64,000 bases of DNA, from assembly GCA_947474755.1 (NCBI GenBank), contig CANJJE010000008.1, positions 62,001 to 126,000 of the forward strand, written 5' to 3'. The position numbers and the translations under genes were made by a program. Under the pieces are notes generated by a model that saw only the letters and a program-made list of their open reading frames with translations, was not told the DNA's origin and did no database searches. Source of the DNA: Burkholderiales bacterium (GTDB lineage: Bacteria > Pseudomonadota > Gammaproteobacteria > Burkholderiales > Burkholderiaceae_C). Shown piece by piece: positions 57,214 through 64,000 of the stretch; within the stretch, counting starts at the first letter, position 1; each line of letters begins with the position of its first letter.

Positions 57214-58452
57214 TCAAGCGCTTCGATGTGACGCGGGTGGAAGTGGCCGCGGCCCATACAAAAGGGTCGCAAACAGCATGAACATCAGCCCGGTATTAGA
57301 CCGCCATATATACGACTCCGACAGGCAGACGAAAAAGTAGAACACGGGCAAGCCGATGCGCAGCGGGCGCAAGCCGTCGTCGGGCCAGTGTCGCGTCAGC
57401 CACGGCGGCGCGATCCACACTGCGAACAGCAGCACGCCACCGAACACGCCGGTGGTGACCAGATTGAACAGCAGCTGGTTGTGCGGATTGCGCGTGGGCA
57501 TCCAGGCTGGTGATCTCTGGTCGTTCACTGCCCTGTACTCGGTGGTGAAATCGCCAGCACCGACGCCCAGCCATGGGTGCGCCGCAATGATGTGCAGGGT
57601 GTTGACCGCCATCATGTAGCGGTGAGGCAGCGATTCATTGACGGCGGTGTCGAGCTGACGGGATTCGGAGAAGATCTGGCCGATGCGATCCTTGGTGTTG
57701 GCATCGCTGAGCGCATACAGGCCGATCGCGCAAGCGCCCAGCACGGCTGCAGCACTGGCCAGGGCGAGCACACGACGTTTGACCAGCACCTGGAAAGCCA
57801 GCAGGGCCATCATCAGGCTGAAGCTGATCATGCCGACGCGGCTGGCCGAAAACGAGAGCACCGCGAACGCGCTGACAACGGTGAAGGCCCAGGCGACTCG
57901 CGGCAGACCAGATGTCGTCAGCGCCTTCCACGCACCCACGTAGCCCGCGAAGGCGAGGGTGGGGCCGAACAGGATGCGATCTACAAATGGCGCCGTCTCC
58001 ATCGCATCCTTCTGGGCGCGCAGGCCACTCGGCCAATCCGGATAGTGGTTCAGGTGCAGCCAGTTGTAGGTGGCCAGCCCTTCGCACAGCACCACGCTGC
58101 CGGCGAAGGCCAGCAGATAGCGCTGCGTGTGCTCCCGTCGCACAACGGTGAAATAGACCGCGGACAACATGAAGAACAGGTATCTCGACACCATGCCTCT
58201 GCCTTCTGCCATGTTGCTGGTCCACAGCAGCGACACGACCACCCACCAGAAGTAGGCCTGGAAGACCCAGAACACCGGATTGCTGCGCAAGGCTGTCCAT
58301 TTCTCACTCCACCGGCCTTCGATCAGCCAGAACACCAGCATCAGGCCAGTCAGCACCCAGGCTGGCGTGATCTGCGTCGGGATCAGGAAGAAGAGCGCCG
58401 TCAGCAATCCGGAGTTGACGGCAGCGAGCCGATCCCGCCATGCGATAGCCAT
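57214..58452 (-). CDS. O-antigen ligase family protein (WaaL/Wzy type)
   Basis: A polytopic membrane protein of 412 aa, about 11 helices. The large periplasmic loop and downstream motif GVGAGDFTTEYRAV, then PTRNPHNQLLFNLVTTGVFG, are characteristic of the O-antigen ligase superfamily (PF04932). It joins O-antigen to lipid A-core, or polymerises repeat units; sequence cannot separate WaaL from Wzy. Start ATG 58452 overlaps the upstream stop (TGATG); a GTG 3 bases earlier is possible. Confidence 0.87.
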   Translation of the reverse strand: MAIAWRDRLAAVNSGLLTALFFLIPTQITPAWVLTGLMLVFWLIEGRWSEKWTALRSNPVFWVFQAYFWWVVVSLLWTSNMAEGRGMVSRYLFFMLSAVYFTVVRREHTQRYLLAFAGSVVLCEGLATYNWLHLNHYPDWPSGLRAQKDAMETAPFVDRILFGPTLAFAGYVGAWKALTTSGLPRVAWAFTVVSAFAVLSFSASRVGMISFSLMMALLAFQVLVKRRVLALASAAAVLGACAIGLYALSDANTKDRIGQIFSESRQLDTAVNESLPHRYMMAVNTLHIIAAHPWLGVGAGDFTTEYRAVNDQRSPAWMPTRNPHNQLLFNLVTTGVFGGVLLFAVWIAPPWLTRHWPDDGLRPLRIGLPVFYFFVCLSESYIWRSNTGLMFMLFATLLYGPRPLPPASHRSA

Positions 58453-59477
58453 CACCGCTGTACCACCCCGGCCTTGTCGAAGGCCGCCTGCATGTCACTG
58501 CGTTCCTGCGCCGACTTGAAGCGCGTGCGATCCCAGCCGAAGGCGACCACCTGCGTTTGCGGCGCACACAGTTGTCGCGCGAACAGCAGTGCGGTCGAGC
58601 GCACGCCGACGACGATGGCGTAAGGCGTGTTCCCGAGCCAGACTTCGAGCGGCTCATGGAGCTCGAGCACTTGGTAGCCGGGACGGCACAGTTCGAGCTG
58701 GTTGTCCTTCGGATGCCGCTTGTAATCGATCTGGTCGATGTCGCACGTGGCCAGCCACTGTTCGATCTGCAGGGCCACTGCATCGCGGTCGGCGGTGGTC
58801 ATCAGTCCGGCGCTGACCAGGGTCTGGCCAATCACCAGTGCCCGCCTCGGTATCGTCCCTGCAGACAGCTGCGCGCTGCGCTCGACCAGCGGTGCCAGCA
58901 CGACAACCCGGGCCGGGTCGTACTCGTGCGGCAGCCCCGCCAGCACGTAGATGCGATCACAGAACGCAGCGTCCGAGCCGATGCGATCGCCCGAGAACAT
59001 CCAGTAGTCCAGCATAGGTGAAAGCAATTGGCGCAACTTGCGCATGCACTGCGCGACGCGTTTGATCGGCGACAAGGGGTAGCGTCGGATGCTCACAATC
59101 CCGTCGGGCAGGATGCGGGCATGCATCGTGCGCGCGCCGCTGCGCCGGGGCAGTGCGCGCAGGAAATAGTTGATCGCCTCTGTGTCGAACACCGCGCTGT
59201 GCAGGAGAAGGGTGTCGCACGGGCCGACCAGTGCCGCCACCAGATCGATGTTGGCGAGCAGCCGCCGATGACGGCCCATCCAGCCCGGCAGCGGATGGCG
59301 TCGTGGCCATGGCAGGTAGCTGCTGGCGTCCCATTCGTCGGCGCGCACCTGCTGCCCGACGCCGGGCTGGTACCAGATCAGGACCTGTCGGGCGCCAACC
59401 TCGACCGTTTGAGCGATCTGCCTGGCCGCCAGCAATTGGAGTGGCGACGCGACGAAGTAGACGCAGACAGTCGTCAT
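58452..59477 (-). CDS. Putative glycosyltransferase, GT52/polysialyltransferase-like
   Basis: A 341-aa protein with the opening TVCVYFVASPLQLLAARQIA, which resembles the N-terminal TPLQ motif of GT52 and polysialyltransferase-fold enzymes, and QIDYKRHPKDNQLELC, like the HP motif that binds the nucleotide in those enzymes. No membrane helix is seen. The start at ATG 59477 overlaps the upstream gene by 4 bp and is better than the ATG at 59501. It sits between a GT4 enzyme and the O-antigen ligase. A role in capping LPS with a sialic-acid-like or other acidic sugar is speculative. Confidence 0.6.
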   Translation of the reverse strand: MTTVCVYFVASPLQLLAARQIAQTVEVGARQVLIWYQPGVGQQVRADEWDASSYLPWPRRHPLPGWMGRHRRLLANIDLVAALVGPCDTLLLHSAVFDTEAINYFLRALPRRSGARTMHARILPDGIVSIRRYPLSPIKRVAQCMRKLRQLLSPMLDYWMFSGDRIGSDAAFCDRIYVLAGLPHEYDPARVVVLAPLVERSAQLSAGTIPRRALVIGQTLVSAGLMTTADRDAVALQIEQWLATCDIDQIDYKRHPKDNQLELCRPGYQVLELHEPLEVWLGNTPYAIVVGVRSTALLFARQLCAPQTQVVAFGWDRTRFKSAQERSDMQAAFDKAGVVQR

Positions 59478-60577
59478 GCACGCAGCCCCCTGGCGGCACA
59501 CACCTCCCGGTAGACCTGCAGATTGCCCTCGACCATCGCATCGACCGAGAACTCGGCCAGGGTCAGAGCCCGCCCGGCAGCGCCGTAGCGACGGCGCAGC
59601 GCCGCATCGCCGAGCAACCGGATCAGGTGGCCCGACAAGGCGCCGACATCGCCTGGCTCGATCAACTCGCCGTTGATCCCCGAACGCACGATCTCCGGGA
59701 TGCCGCCTGCGCGACCCGCGACGATCGGTATACCGCAGGCGGCTGCCTGCAGCAGCGCAACGCCCAGGCCCTCCATCTCGGCCGGGTGCGCCATCACATC
59801 AACGCAGGGCAGTACCCGGTCCAGGTCGCTGCGGAAGCCGGCGAAGAGGACCTGTCGCTGCAGATCCGCGCCTTGCACCAGCTTTTGCATCGCCGCCATC
59901 TCCGGCCCCTGGCCGAACAGCAGCAGGCGGGTTCGGGGCCGAGCGGCGAGCACCGCAGGCAGCGCCGCTATCAGCGTACGGTGTCCTTTGCGGGTGATGA
60001 ACTGCGCGGCCATCGCGATCGTCAGTTCGTCGCAGGCGAGTTCGAATTCGTCGCGAAACCAATCCATGTCATCGCAGTGAGGCCGGTAGCGCACGGTGTC
60101 GACCGCGCTGTGCACGCACACCACCTTGTCGGGGGCCAGGCCAGCGTCCAGCAGCACCTGTCGTATGCCCTCGGAGATCGCCACGACACGGTCGTAGAGC
60201 TTGTATTTCAGATGGAACCACCCGCGCGGCTCCGGGTTGTCGTTGCGCCGGCTCATCACCGTTGGAATGCCTTCCAGCCGGGCAGCCAGCGCGCCCCAGA
60301 CGTCGCTGCCGCGGCGACTGTGCAGGTGGACCAGGTCCGGCCGTTCGGCACGAATCAGCGAGCGCACCCGCCCGATCAGGCCAATGTCCTGGTCGCCACC
60401 CATCGCGATCTCGCGCACCTGCAGGCCATGATTTCGGGCCTGTGCGGCAATCGCGCTGCCGGTCGGGCATGCCAGAACAGCTTCTTCGCCCCGCGCCTGC
60501 AGCCCCTGCACCAGGAAAAAGACCTGCAACCCACCACCGTACAGGTGCGTGCCAGCTTCGACATGCAGGGTCTTCAT
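59474..60577 (-). CDS. Glycosyltransferase family 4
   Basis: A GT-B enzyme of 367 aa. The N-terminal domain has GTHLYGGGLQVFFLVQGLQ and LVHLHSRRGSDVWGALAA; the C-terminal donor domain has RLLLFGQGPEMAAMQKL and HPAEMEGLGVALLQAAACGI. In the usual E-x7-E motif the second Glu is replaced by Gln (EGLGVALLQ), a change I believe is shared by this subgroup. It likely adds a core or O-antigen sugar; the donor is unknown. Overlaps both neighbours by 4 bp. Confidence 0.88.
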   Translation of the reverse strand: MKTLHVEAGTHLYGGGLQVFFLVQGLQARGEEAVLACPTGSAIAAQARNHGLQVREIAMGGDQDIGLIGRVRSLIRAERPDLVHLHSRRGSDVWGALAARLEGIPTVMSRRNDNPEPRGWFHLKYKLYDRVVAISEGIRQVLLDAGLAPDKVVCVHSAVDTVRYRPHCDDMDWFRDEFELACDELTIAMAAQFITRKGHRTLIAALPAVLAARPRTRLLLFGQGPEMAAMQKLVQGADLQRQVLFAGFRSDLDRVLPCVDVMAHPAEMEGLGVALLQAAACGIPIVAGRAGGIPEIVRSGINGELIEPGDVGALSGHLIRLLGDAALRRRYGAAGRALTLAEFSVDAMVEGNLQVYREVCAARGLRA

Positions 60578-61629
60578 GCTGGCAACTGCAGCACGGAGCG
60601 GGCCGCGCGCAGCACAGTGTCGACCTCGAAGGCGCGCATGCAGTCATATCGGCCGTCACAGGTCGGGTGGCGTCGGCATGGCGAGCAGTGCAGGGCCGCG
60701 TACAGCACGGCCGTGCGAGGCACGCGGGCGTCGAGGTAAGGCCGTGTCGAGCCGAACAGGGCCACCGTCGGCACATTCAAGGCGCTGCCCATGTGGGTGA
60801 GGCCGGTGTCCACGCCCACCAGCAGCGAACTGCCTGCGATCACTGCGACGGTGTCGTCGAGCTTGAGCCGGCCCACCAGGTTGATCAGCCCCTCGGCGTG
60901 GACGGCGATGCCGGGTGCCAGCACTGCATCGGACGGTCCGCCGAGCAGCACCGGCGTCACGCCTTCAGCCGCAAGCCGTTGCGCCAGCGCGGCCCAGCGT
61001 TCATCGAACCAGTGCTTCTGGGGACGGGTGGTGTAGGGACACAGCACCGCGTAGGGGCCGCGCACACCAGCGGCTGTCAGCGCGAGCGCGGCCGCCGCAC
61101 GCGGCGCGTCACCGACCGCGAGGTCCATGCGGTAAGCGCCCGTGGCACCGAGGTGACGGGCAAGCGAGCGGTACTCGGTGGCGATCGGCTTCAGCGGATC
61201 AGGCTTCGGCATGACACGCTCGGTCATCAACCACTGGCTGCCCTCGCGGCCGATCAGGCTGACCCGCCGTGCGGCACCGCTCCACCAGGCGCACAGCCCG
61301 CTCTTGAACAGCCCCTGCGCATCGATCGCGACATCGAAGCGGCGCGCCCGCAGAGCGCGCCGGAAGCTAAGCACCGAGCGCAGCAGCGCGACCGGGCGGC
61401 GTGCCCGCCACAGCGCCTGCCACTCGTCGCGCGGCAACACGATGACCTCGTCGACGCGCGGGTTGTGTCGCAACAGCGGGGCGGCCGCCGGCTCGACAAG
61501 CCAGGCGATGCAGGACTGTGGCGATATCTCTCGCAGAGCCGGGATCAGACCGGATGCCATCACGACATCACCGATCGCCGACAGTCGGATGATCAGCACG
61601 CGCTGTGGCGCATGGAGCGCTGCCGTCAT
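60574..61629 (-). CDS. Glycosyltransferase family 9 (LPS heptosyltransferase type)
   Basis: A WaaC/WaaF-like enzyme of 351 aa. VLIIRLSAIGDVVMASGLIP at the N-terminus and LVGVDTGLTHMGSALNVPTV, VALFGSTRPY at the donor-binding site are family hallmarks. RPQKHWFDERWAALAQRL fits heptosyltransferase I. It would add L-glycero-D-manno-heptose to Kdo2-lipid A. A longer frame opens at 61728 inside msbA; ATG 61629 (MTAALHAPQRVLII), 10 bases past the msbA stop, is more likely. Confidence 0.88.
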   Translation of the reverse strand: MTAALHAPQRVLIIRLSAIGDVVMASGLIPALREISPQSCIAWLVEPAAAPLLRHNPRVDEVIVLPRDEWQALWRARRPVALLRSVLSFRRALRARRFDVAIDAQGLFKSGLCAWWSGAARRVSLIGREGSQWLMTERVMPKPDPLKPIATEYRSLARHLGATGAYRMDLAVGDAPRAAAALALTAAGVRGPYAVLCPYTTRPQKHWFDERWAALAQRLAAEGVTPVLLGGPSDAVLAPGIAVHAEGLINLVGRLKLDDTVAVIAGSSLLVGVDTGLTHMGSALNVPTVALFGSTRPYLDARVPRTAVLYAALHCSPCRRHPTCDGRYDCMRAFEVDTVLRAARSVLQLPA

Positions 61630-61639
61630 CGCGCGCTGC

Positions 61640-63412
61640 TCAACCAGCGCGGTCGAACTGCATGTGATGCAGCCGGCTGTAGATGCCGTTGAGCGCCAGC
61701 AGTTCGGCATGGGTGCCGACTTCAGCAATGCGCCCCTGGTCCATCACGATGACACGATCGGCGCCGGCGATCGTCGACAGTCGATGCGCGATGGTGAGCG
61801 TGGTGCGGCCACGCTTCAGGTTGTCGATGGCGATCTGCACCAGCCGCTCCGACTCGGTGTCGAGCGCCGAAGTGGCTTCGTCGAGCAGAAGAATCGGCGC
61901 GTCCTTCAGCAAGGCGCGGGCGATCGAGATGCGCTGGCGCTGACCGCCGGAGAGCCGGGCACCGTTCTCGCCGATCGGTGTCGCCAGGCCCAGTGGCATT
62001 TCGCGGATGAATTCCATGGCATGGGCCGCTTCAGCGGCAGCGATGATGCGCTCTTCACTGATCGCATCGCGCAGGCCATAGGCGATGTTGGCCGCTACCG
62101 TGTCATTGAACAGCACCACATGCTGCGTGACCAGCGCGATGTTGGCGCGCAGATCGGCCAGTCGAAGATCGCGGATGTCGATGCCGTCGAGGCTGATCGT
62201 GCCGCGGTCCAGCGTGTGGAAGCGCGGAATCATCGACATCAGCGTCGATTTGCCGCTGCCCGACGCGCCGACCAGAGCGACCGATTCCCCGGGGTGGATG
62301 TCAAGGTCGACATCTGTCAGCGCATCGCGGTCCGCATTCGGGTAGCGGAAGCCCGCGCCGCTGAATTGCAGGTGACCGGTCGAACGAGCCAGGGCCTTCG
62401 TGCCGTGATCGGGCTCGTCGGGCGCATCGATCACCTCGAACACGCTGGCCGCCGCTGCCAATCCGCGCTGCAGCACCTCGTTGACGTTCGACAGCCGCTT
62501 CAGCGGTGCCAGCAGCAGGGCCATCGCGCTGAAGAACGACACAAAACCGCCAACCGTGAGCTGATTCTGGGTGGACTGCAGGGCCGCGTAGTAGACGATC
62601 ACGGCCAGCGCCATCACAGCGATGGTCTGCACGATCGGGCCGTTCGCAGCCGAGGTGGTGACCACTTTCATGGAGTAGCGGCGCAGCGCGTTCGCCACAT
62701 CGAAGAACCGCTTCGCTTCATAGGCCTCGCCGGCGAAGATCTTGATTTCACGGTGACCTCCGATGACTTCATCGACCACATGCGACAGCGTACCCATCGA
62801 GGACTGCTGGCTGCGACTGAGCGCGCGCAGGCGCCCGCTGATCGAGCGGATCACATAGGCGATCGCGGGCAGCACGGTGAAGAAGGCCAGCGACAACTGC
62901 CAGTTCTGGTACAGCATGTAGCCAAGCAGGCCAAGAACAATGAGGCTGTCCTTGACGATGGTGATCAGCGACACCGTGATGATCGGGCTGATCTGCTGGG
63001 TGTTGTAGGTCAGCTTCGAGATCAGCACCGCGCTGGGTTCGCGGTCGAAGTGACTCGCCGGCAGGCGCAGCAGTTTGTCGAACATCGCGGTACGCAATGC
63101 CAGCACCACCTTGGTTGCGACCGCATTCAGGGCGGTGACATGCACGAAGTCGGTCGCTCCTCGAACGACGAACAGCGCCACGATCAGCAAGGGCATGCGG
63201 TGTATGGCCTCCGGGTCGCGGTTGACGAAGCTGCCGTCGAGCAGTTCCTTCAGCAGTGCGGGCAGGGCCGTCTCGGTGGCCGCATAGCCGATCATCGCGA
63301 GAATGCCCAGCGCGAATGAGCGCCAGTGCGGCCGCACTTCGGCCAGCACCCGCAGGTACAGCTCCTTCGATGTGTAGGCGGCCGGTGCTTGCAAGGCTGA
63401 GTCCCGTTTCAC
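61640..63412 (-). CDS. msbA: Lipid A export ABC transporter MsbA
   Basis: A half-transporter that flips core-lipid A across the inner membrane. Six helices in the first 330 residues are followed by the ATPase domain with Walker A GASGSGKST, LSGGQRQRISIARALL, Walker B LLLDEATSALD, and the H-loop IAHRLSTIAGADRVIVM. GTG 63412 is the likely start, 4 bases after the lapB stop and giving 590 aa; the frame stays open upstream into lapB. It leads the heptosyltransferase by 10 bp. Confidence 0.93.
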   Translation of the reverse strand: MKRDSALQAPAAYTSKELYLRVLAEVRPHWRSFALGILAMIGYAATETALPALLKELLDGSFVNRDPEAIHRMPLLIVALFVVRGATDFVHVTALNAVATKVVLALRTAMFDKLLRLPASHFDREPSAVLISKLTYNTQQISPIITVSLITIVKDSLIVLGLLGYMLYQNWQLSLAFFTVLPAIAYVIRSISGRLRALSRSQQSSMGTLSHVVDEVIGGHREIKIFAGEAYEAKRFFDVANALRRYSMKVVTTSAANGPIVQTIAVMALAVIVYYAALQSTQNQLTVGGFVSFFSAMALLLAPLKRLSNVNEVLQRGLAAAASVFEVIDAPDEPDHGTKALARSTGHLQFSGAGFRYPNADRDALTDVDLDIHPGESVALVGASGSGKSTLMSMIPRFHTLDRGTISLDGIDIRDLRLADLRANIALVTQHVVLFNDTVAANIAYGLRDAISEERIIAAAEAAHAMEFIREMPLGLATPIGENGARLSGGQRQRISIARALLKDAPILLLDEATSALDTESERLVQIAIDNLKRGRTTLTIAHRLSTIAGADRVIVMDQGRIAEVGTHAELLALNGIYSRLHHMQFDRAG

Positions 63413-63416
63413 TGGG

Positions 63417-64000
63417 CTAGAGTTCTTCGATGCGTTGCGGCGCGTAGGTGTCCCAGCCCAGGCAACCGGGGCACTGCCAGTAATGGTGCTGAGCATCGAA
63501 GCCGCAGGCCGCGCAGCGATAACGCTGTCCTGCCTTCGCAGCCTGGCTGATCACTTCGCCCACGGCCAACAGATCGGTGGGCAACAGTTGCAGCGCCGAT
63601 GTCTCGTGCTCATGCAGCATCGCCTGCGCGGCCGACAGCGTCGGCAACATCGAGAGCTGCGTGCGGGCTCGGTCGCGACGCGACACCGGATCGCTGTCGA
63701 GCGCGCCGATCGCTCTCAGGAGGTCAATGCTGGGCTTCTTCTGATAAAGCGCGAGCAAGCGCTGCCGTGCCTCGTCCTGGCCTGCGCACGCCATGGCGCT
63801 GGCGGCATAGTCGGCGGCCACGAGGTTGACGCTTGCGGGGTGCGTCGCCAGCAATTCGTTCCATACGGCAACAGCTTCGGCGTGTCGACCCATCTGCGCC
63901 AGTCGGCGCCCGGCCGTGACCACGGGCCGGGCGGCCTGAGGCGCAGCTTCATGCGCACGCCGCAGCGCATCGTCGGCATCGGCGGCCTGGTTCTTGGCGT
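63417..64000 (-). CDS. lapB: LPS assembly protein LapB (YciM), 5' truncated by window edge
   Basis: The C-terminal 193 residues of a TPR protein that regulates LpxC turnover through FtsH and assembles LPS enzymes. TPR helices (NQAADADDALRRAHEAAPQA; LAQMGRHAEAVAVWNELLAT) lead to a rubredoxin-like metal-binding end CAACGFDAQHHYWQCPGCLG with two CxxC pairs. The start lies beyond base 64000. It directly precedes msbA (4 bp), so LPS quality control and export are linked. Confidence 0.9.
   Translation of the reverse strand, partial: AKNQAADADDALRRAHEAAPQAARPVVTAGRRLAQMGRHAEAVAVWNELLATHPASVNLVAADYAASAMACAGQDEARQRLLALYQKKPSIDLLRAIGALDSDPVSRRDRARTQLSMLPTLSAAQAMLHEHETSALQLLPTDLLAVGEVISQAAKAGQRYRCAACGFDAQHHYWQCPGCLGWDTYAPQRIEEL

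Noticed and set aside
56298-57281. A 327-codon plus-strand frame opposite the methyltransferase
   Set aside because: Antisense to a gene with a zinc ribbon and SAM motifs; composition typical of a shadow frame.
61178-63319. A 713-codon open frame on the plus strand opposite msbA
   Set aside because: It is the antisense shadow of a GC-rich gene; its translation is rich in His/Gln/Arg, has no family features, and msbA with all ABC motifs lies on the other strand.

Overview
The window is GC-rich, densely coded bacterial chromosome. Gene order points to a betaproteobacterium, most likely Burkholderiales or a close relative. The strongest marker is the run pilW-rodZ-ispG-hisS-yfgM-bamB-der-hfq-hflX-hflK-hflC-DUF2065-hisZ-purA, with hisZ and purA directly behind hflC. 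The blocks rpsB-tsf-pyrH-frr-uppS-cdsA-dxr-rseP-bamA-skp-lpxD-fabZ-lpxA-lpxB-rnhB and zapB-like/zapA/6S RNA support it. The assignment rests on gene order and protein families, not on a phylogeny.

Layout. 1-6.2 kb: the 3' part of a YoaA/DinG-type Fe-S helicase, then bamD (minus) divergent from rluD, then scpB-rluB. 6.3-22.9 kb: a long plus-strand housekeeping stretch (ndk, rlmN, pilW, rodZ, ispG, hisS, yfgM, bamB, der, hfq, hflX, hflK, hflC, a small membrane protein, hisZ, purA, a phosphoribosyltransferase). 23.0-28.3 kb: tRNA-Leu(CAG) on minus, rnr on plus, and nnr plus a DadA-like oxidoreductase on minus. 28.4-43.7 kb: translation, envelope and lipid A genes from rpsB to an rRNA methyltransferase, with a clear intrinsic terminator between rpsB and tsf. 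43.7-48.4 kb is the least standard part: ybiB (minus), two tandem exported SRPBCC-fold proteins, a PAS plus degenerate-GGDEF protein, a probable 6S RNA, zapA and a zapB-like gene. 48.4-56.0 kb: a cobalamin-riboswitch-controlled operon (btuB, a 31-codon ORF, btuF, btuC, btuD, cobT, cobS, cobC) for corrinoid import and nucleotide-loop completion. 56.1-64 kb: a minus-strand LPS/polysaccharide operon read lapB-msbA-heptosyltransferase-GT4-GT52-like-O-antigen ligase-methyltransferase, with lapB cut by the right edge.

How it fits together. Much of the window builds the outer membrane. BamA, BamB and BamD fold porins, Skp chaperones them, and RseP transmits envelope stress. LpxD/A/B and FabZ make lipid A, CdsA, UppS and Dxr/IspG feed phospholipid and isoprenoid carriers, and LapB/MsbA with the glycosyltransferases finish and export LPS. 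Many neighbours overlap by 1-8 bases, which implies translational coupling.

I found no CRISPR array, prophage, transposase or obvious genomic island. The points most worth a second look are the degenerate GGDEF protein with an intact c-di-GMP I-site motif, the paired SRPBCC proteins, the 31-codon ORF coupled to btuF, and the odd 5' end of hflK with a better-placed internal TTG start.
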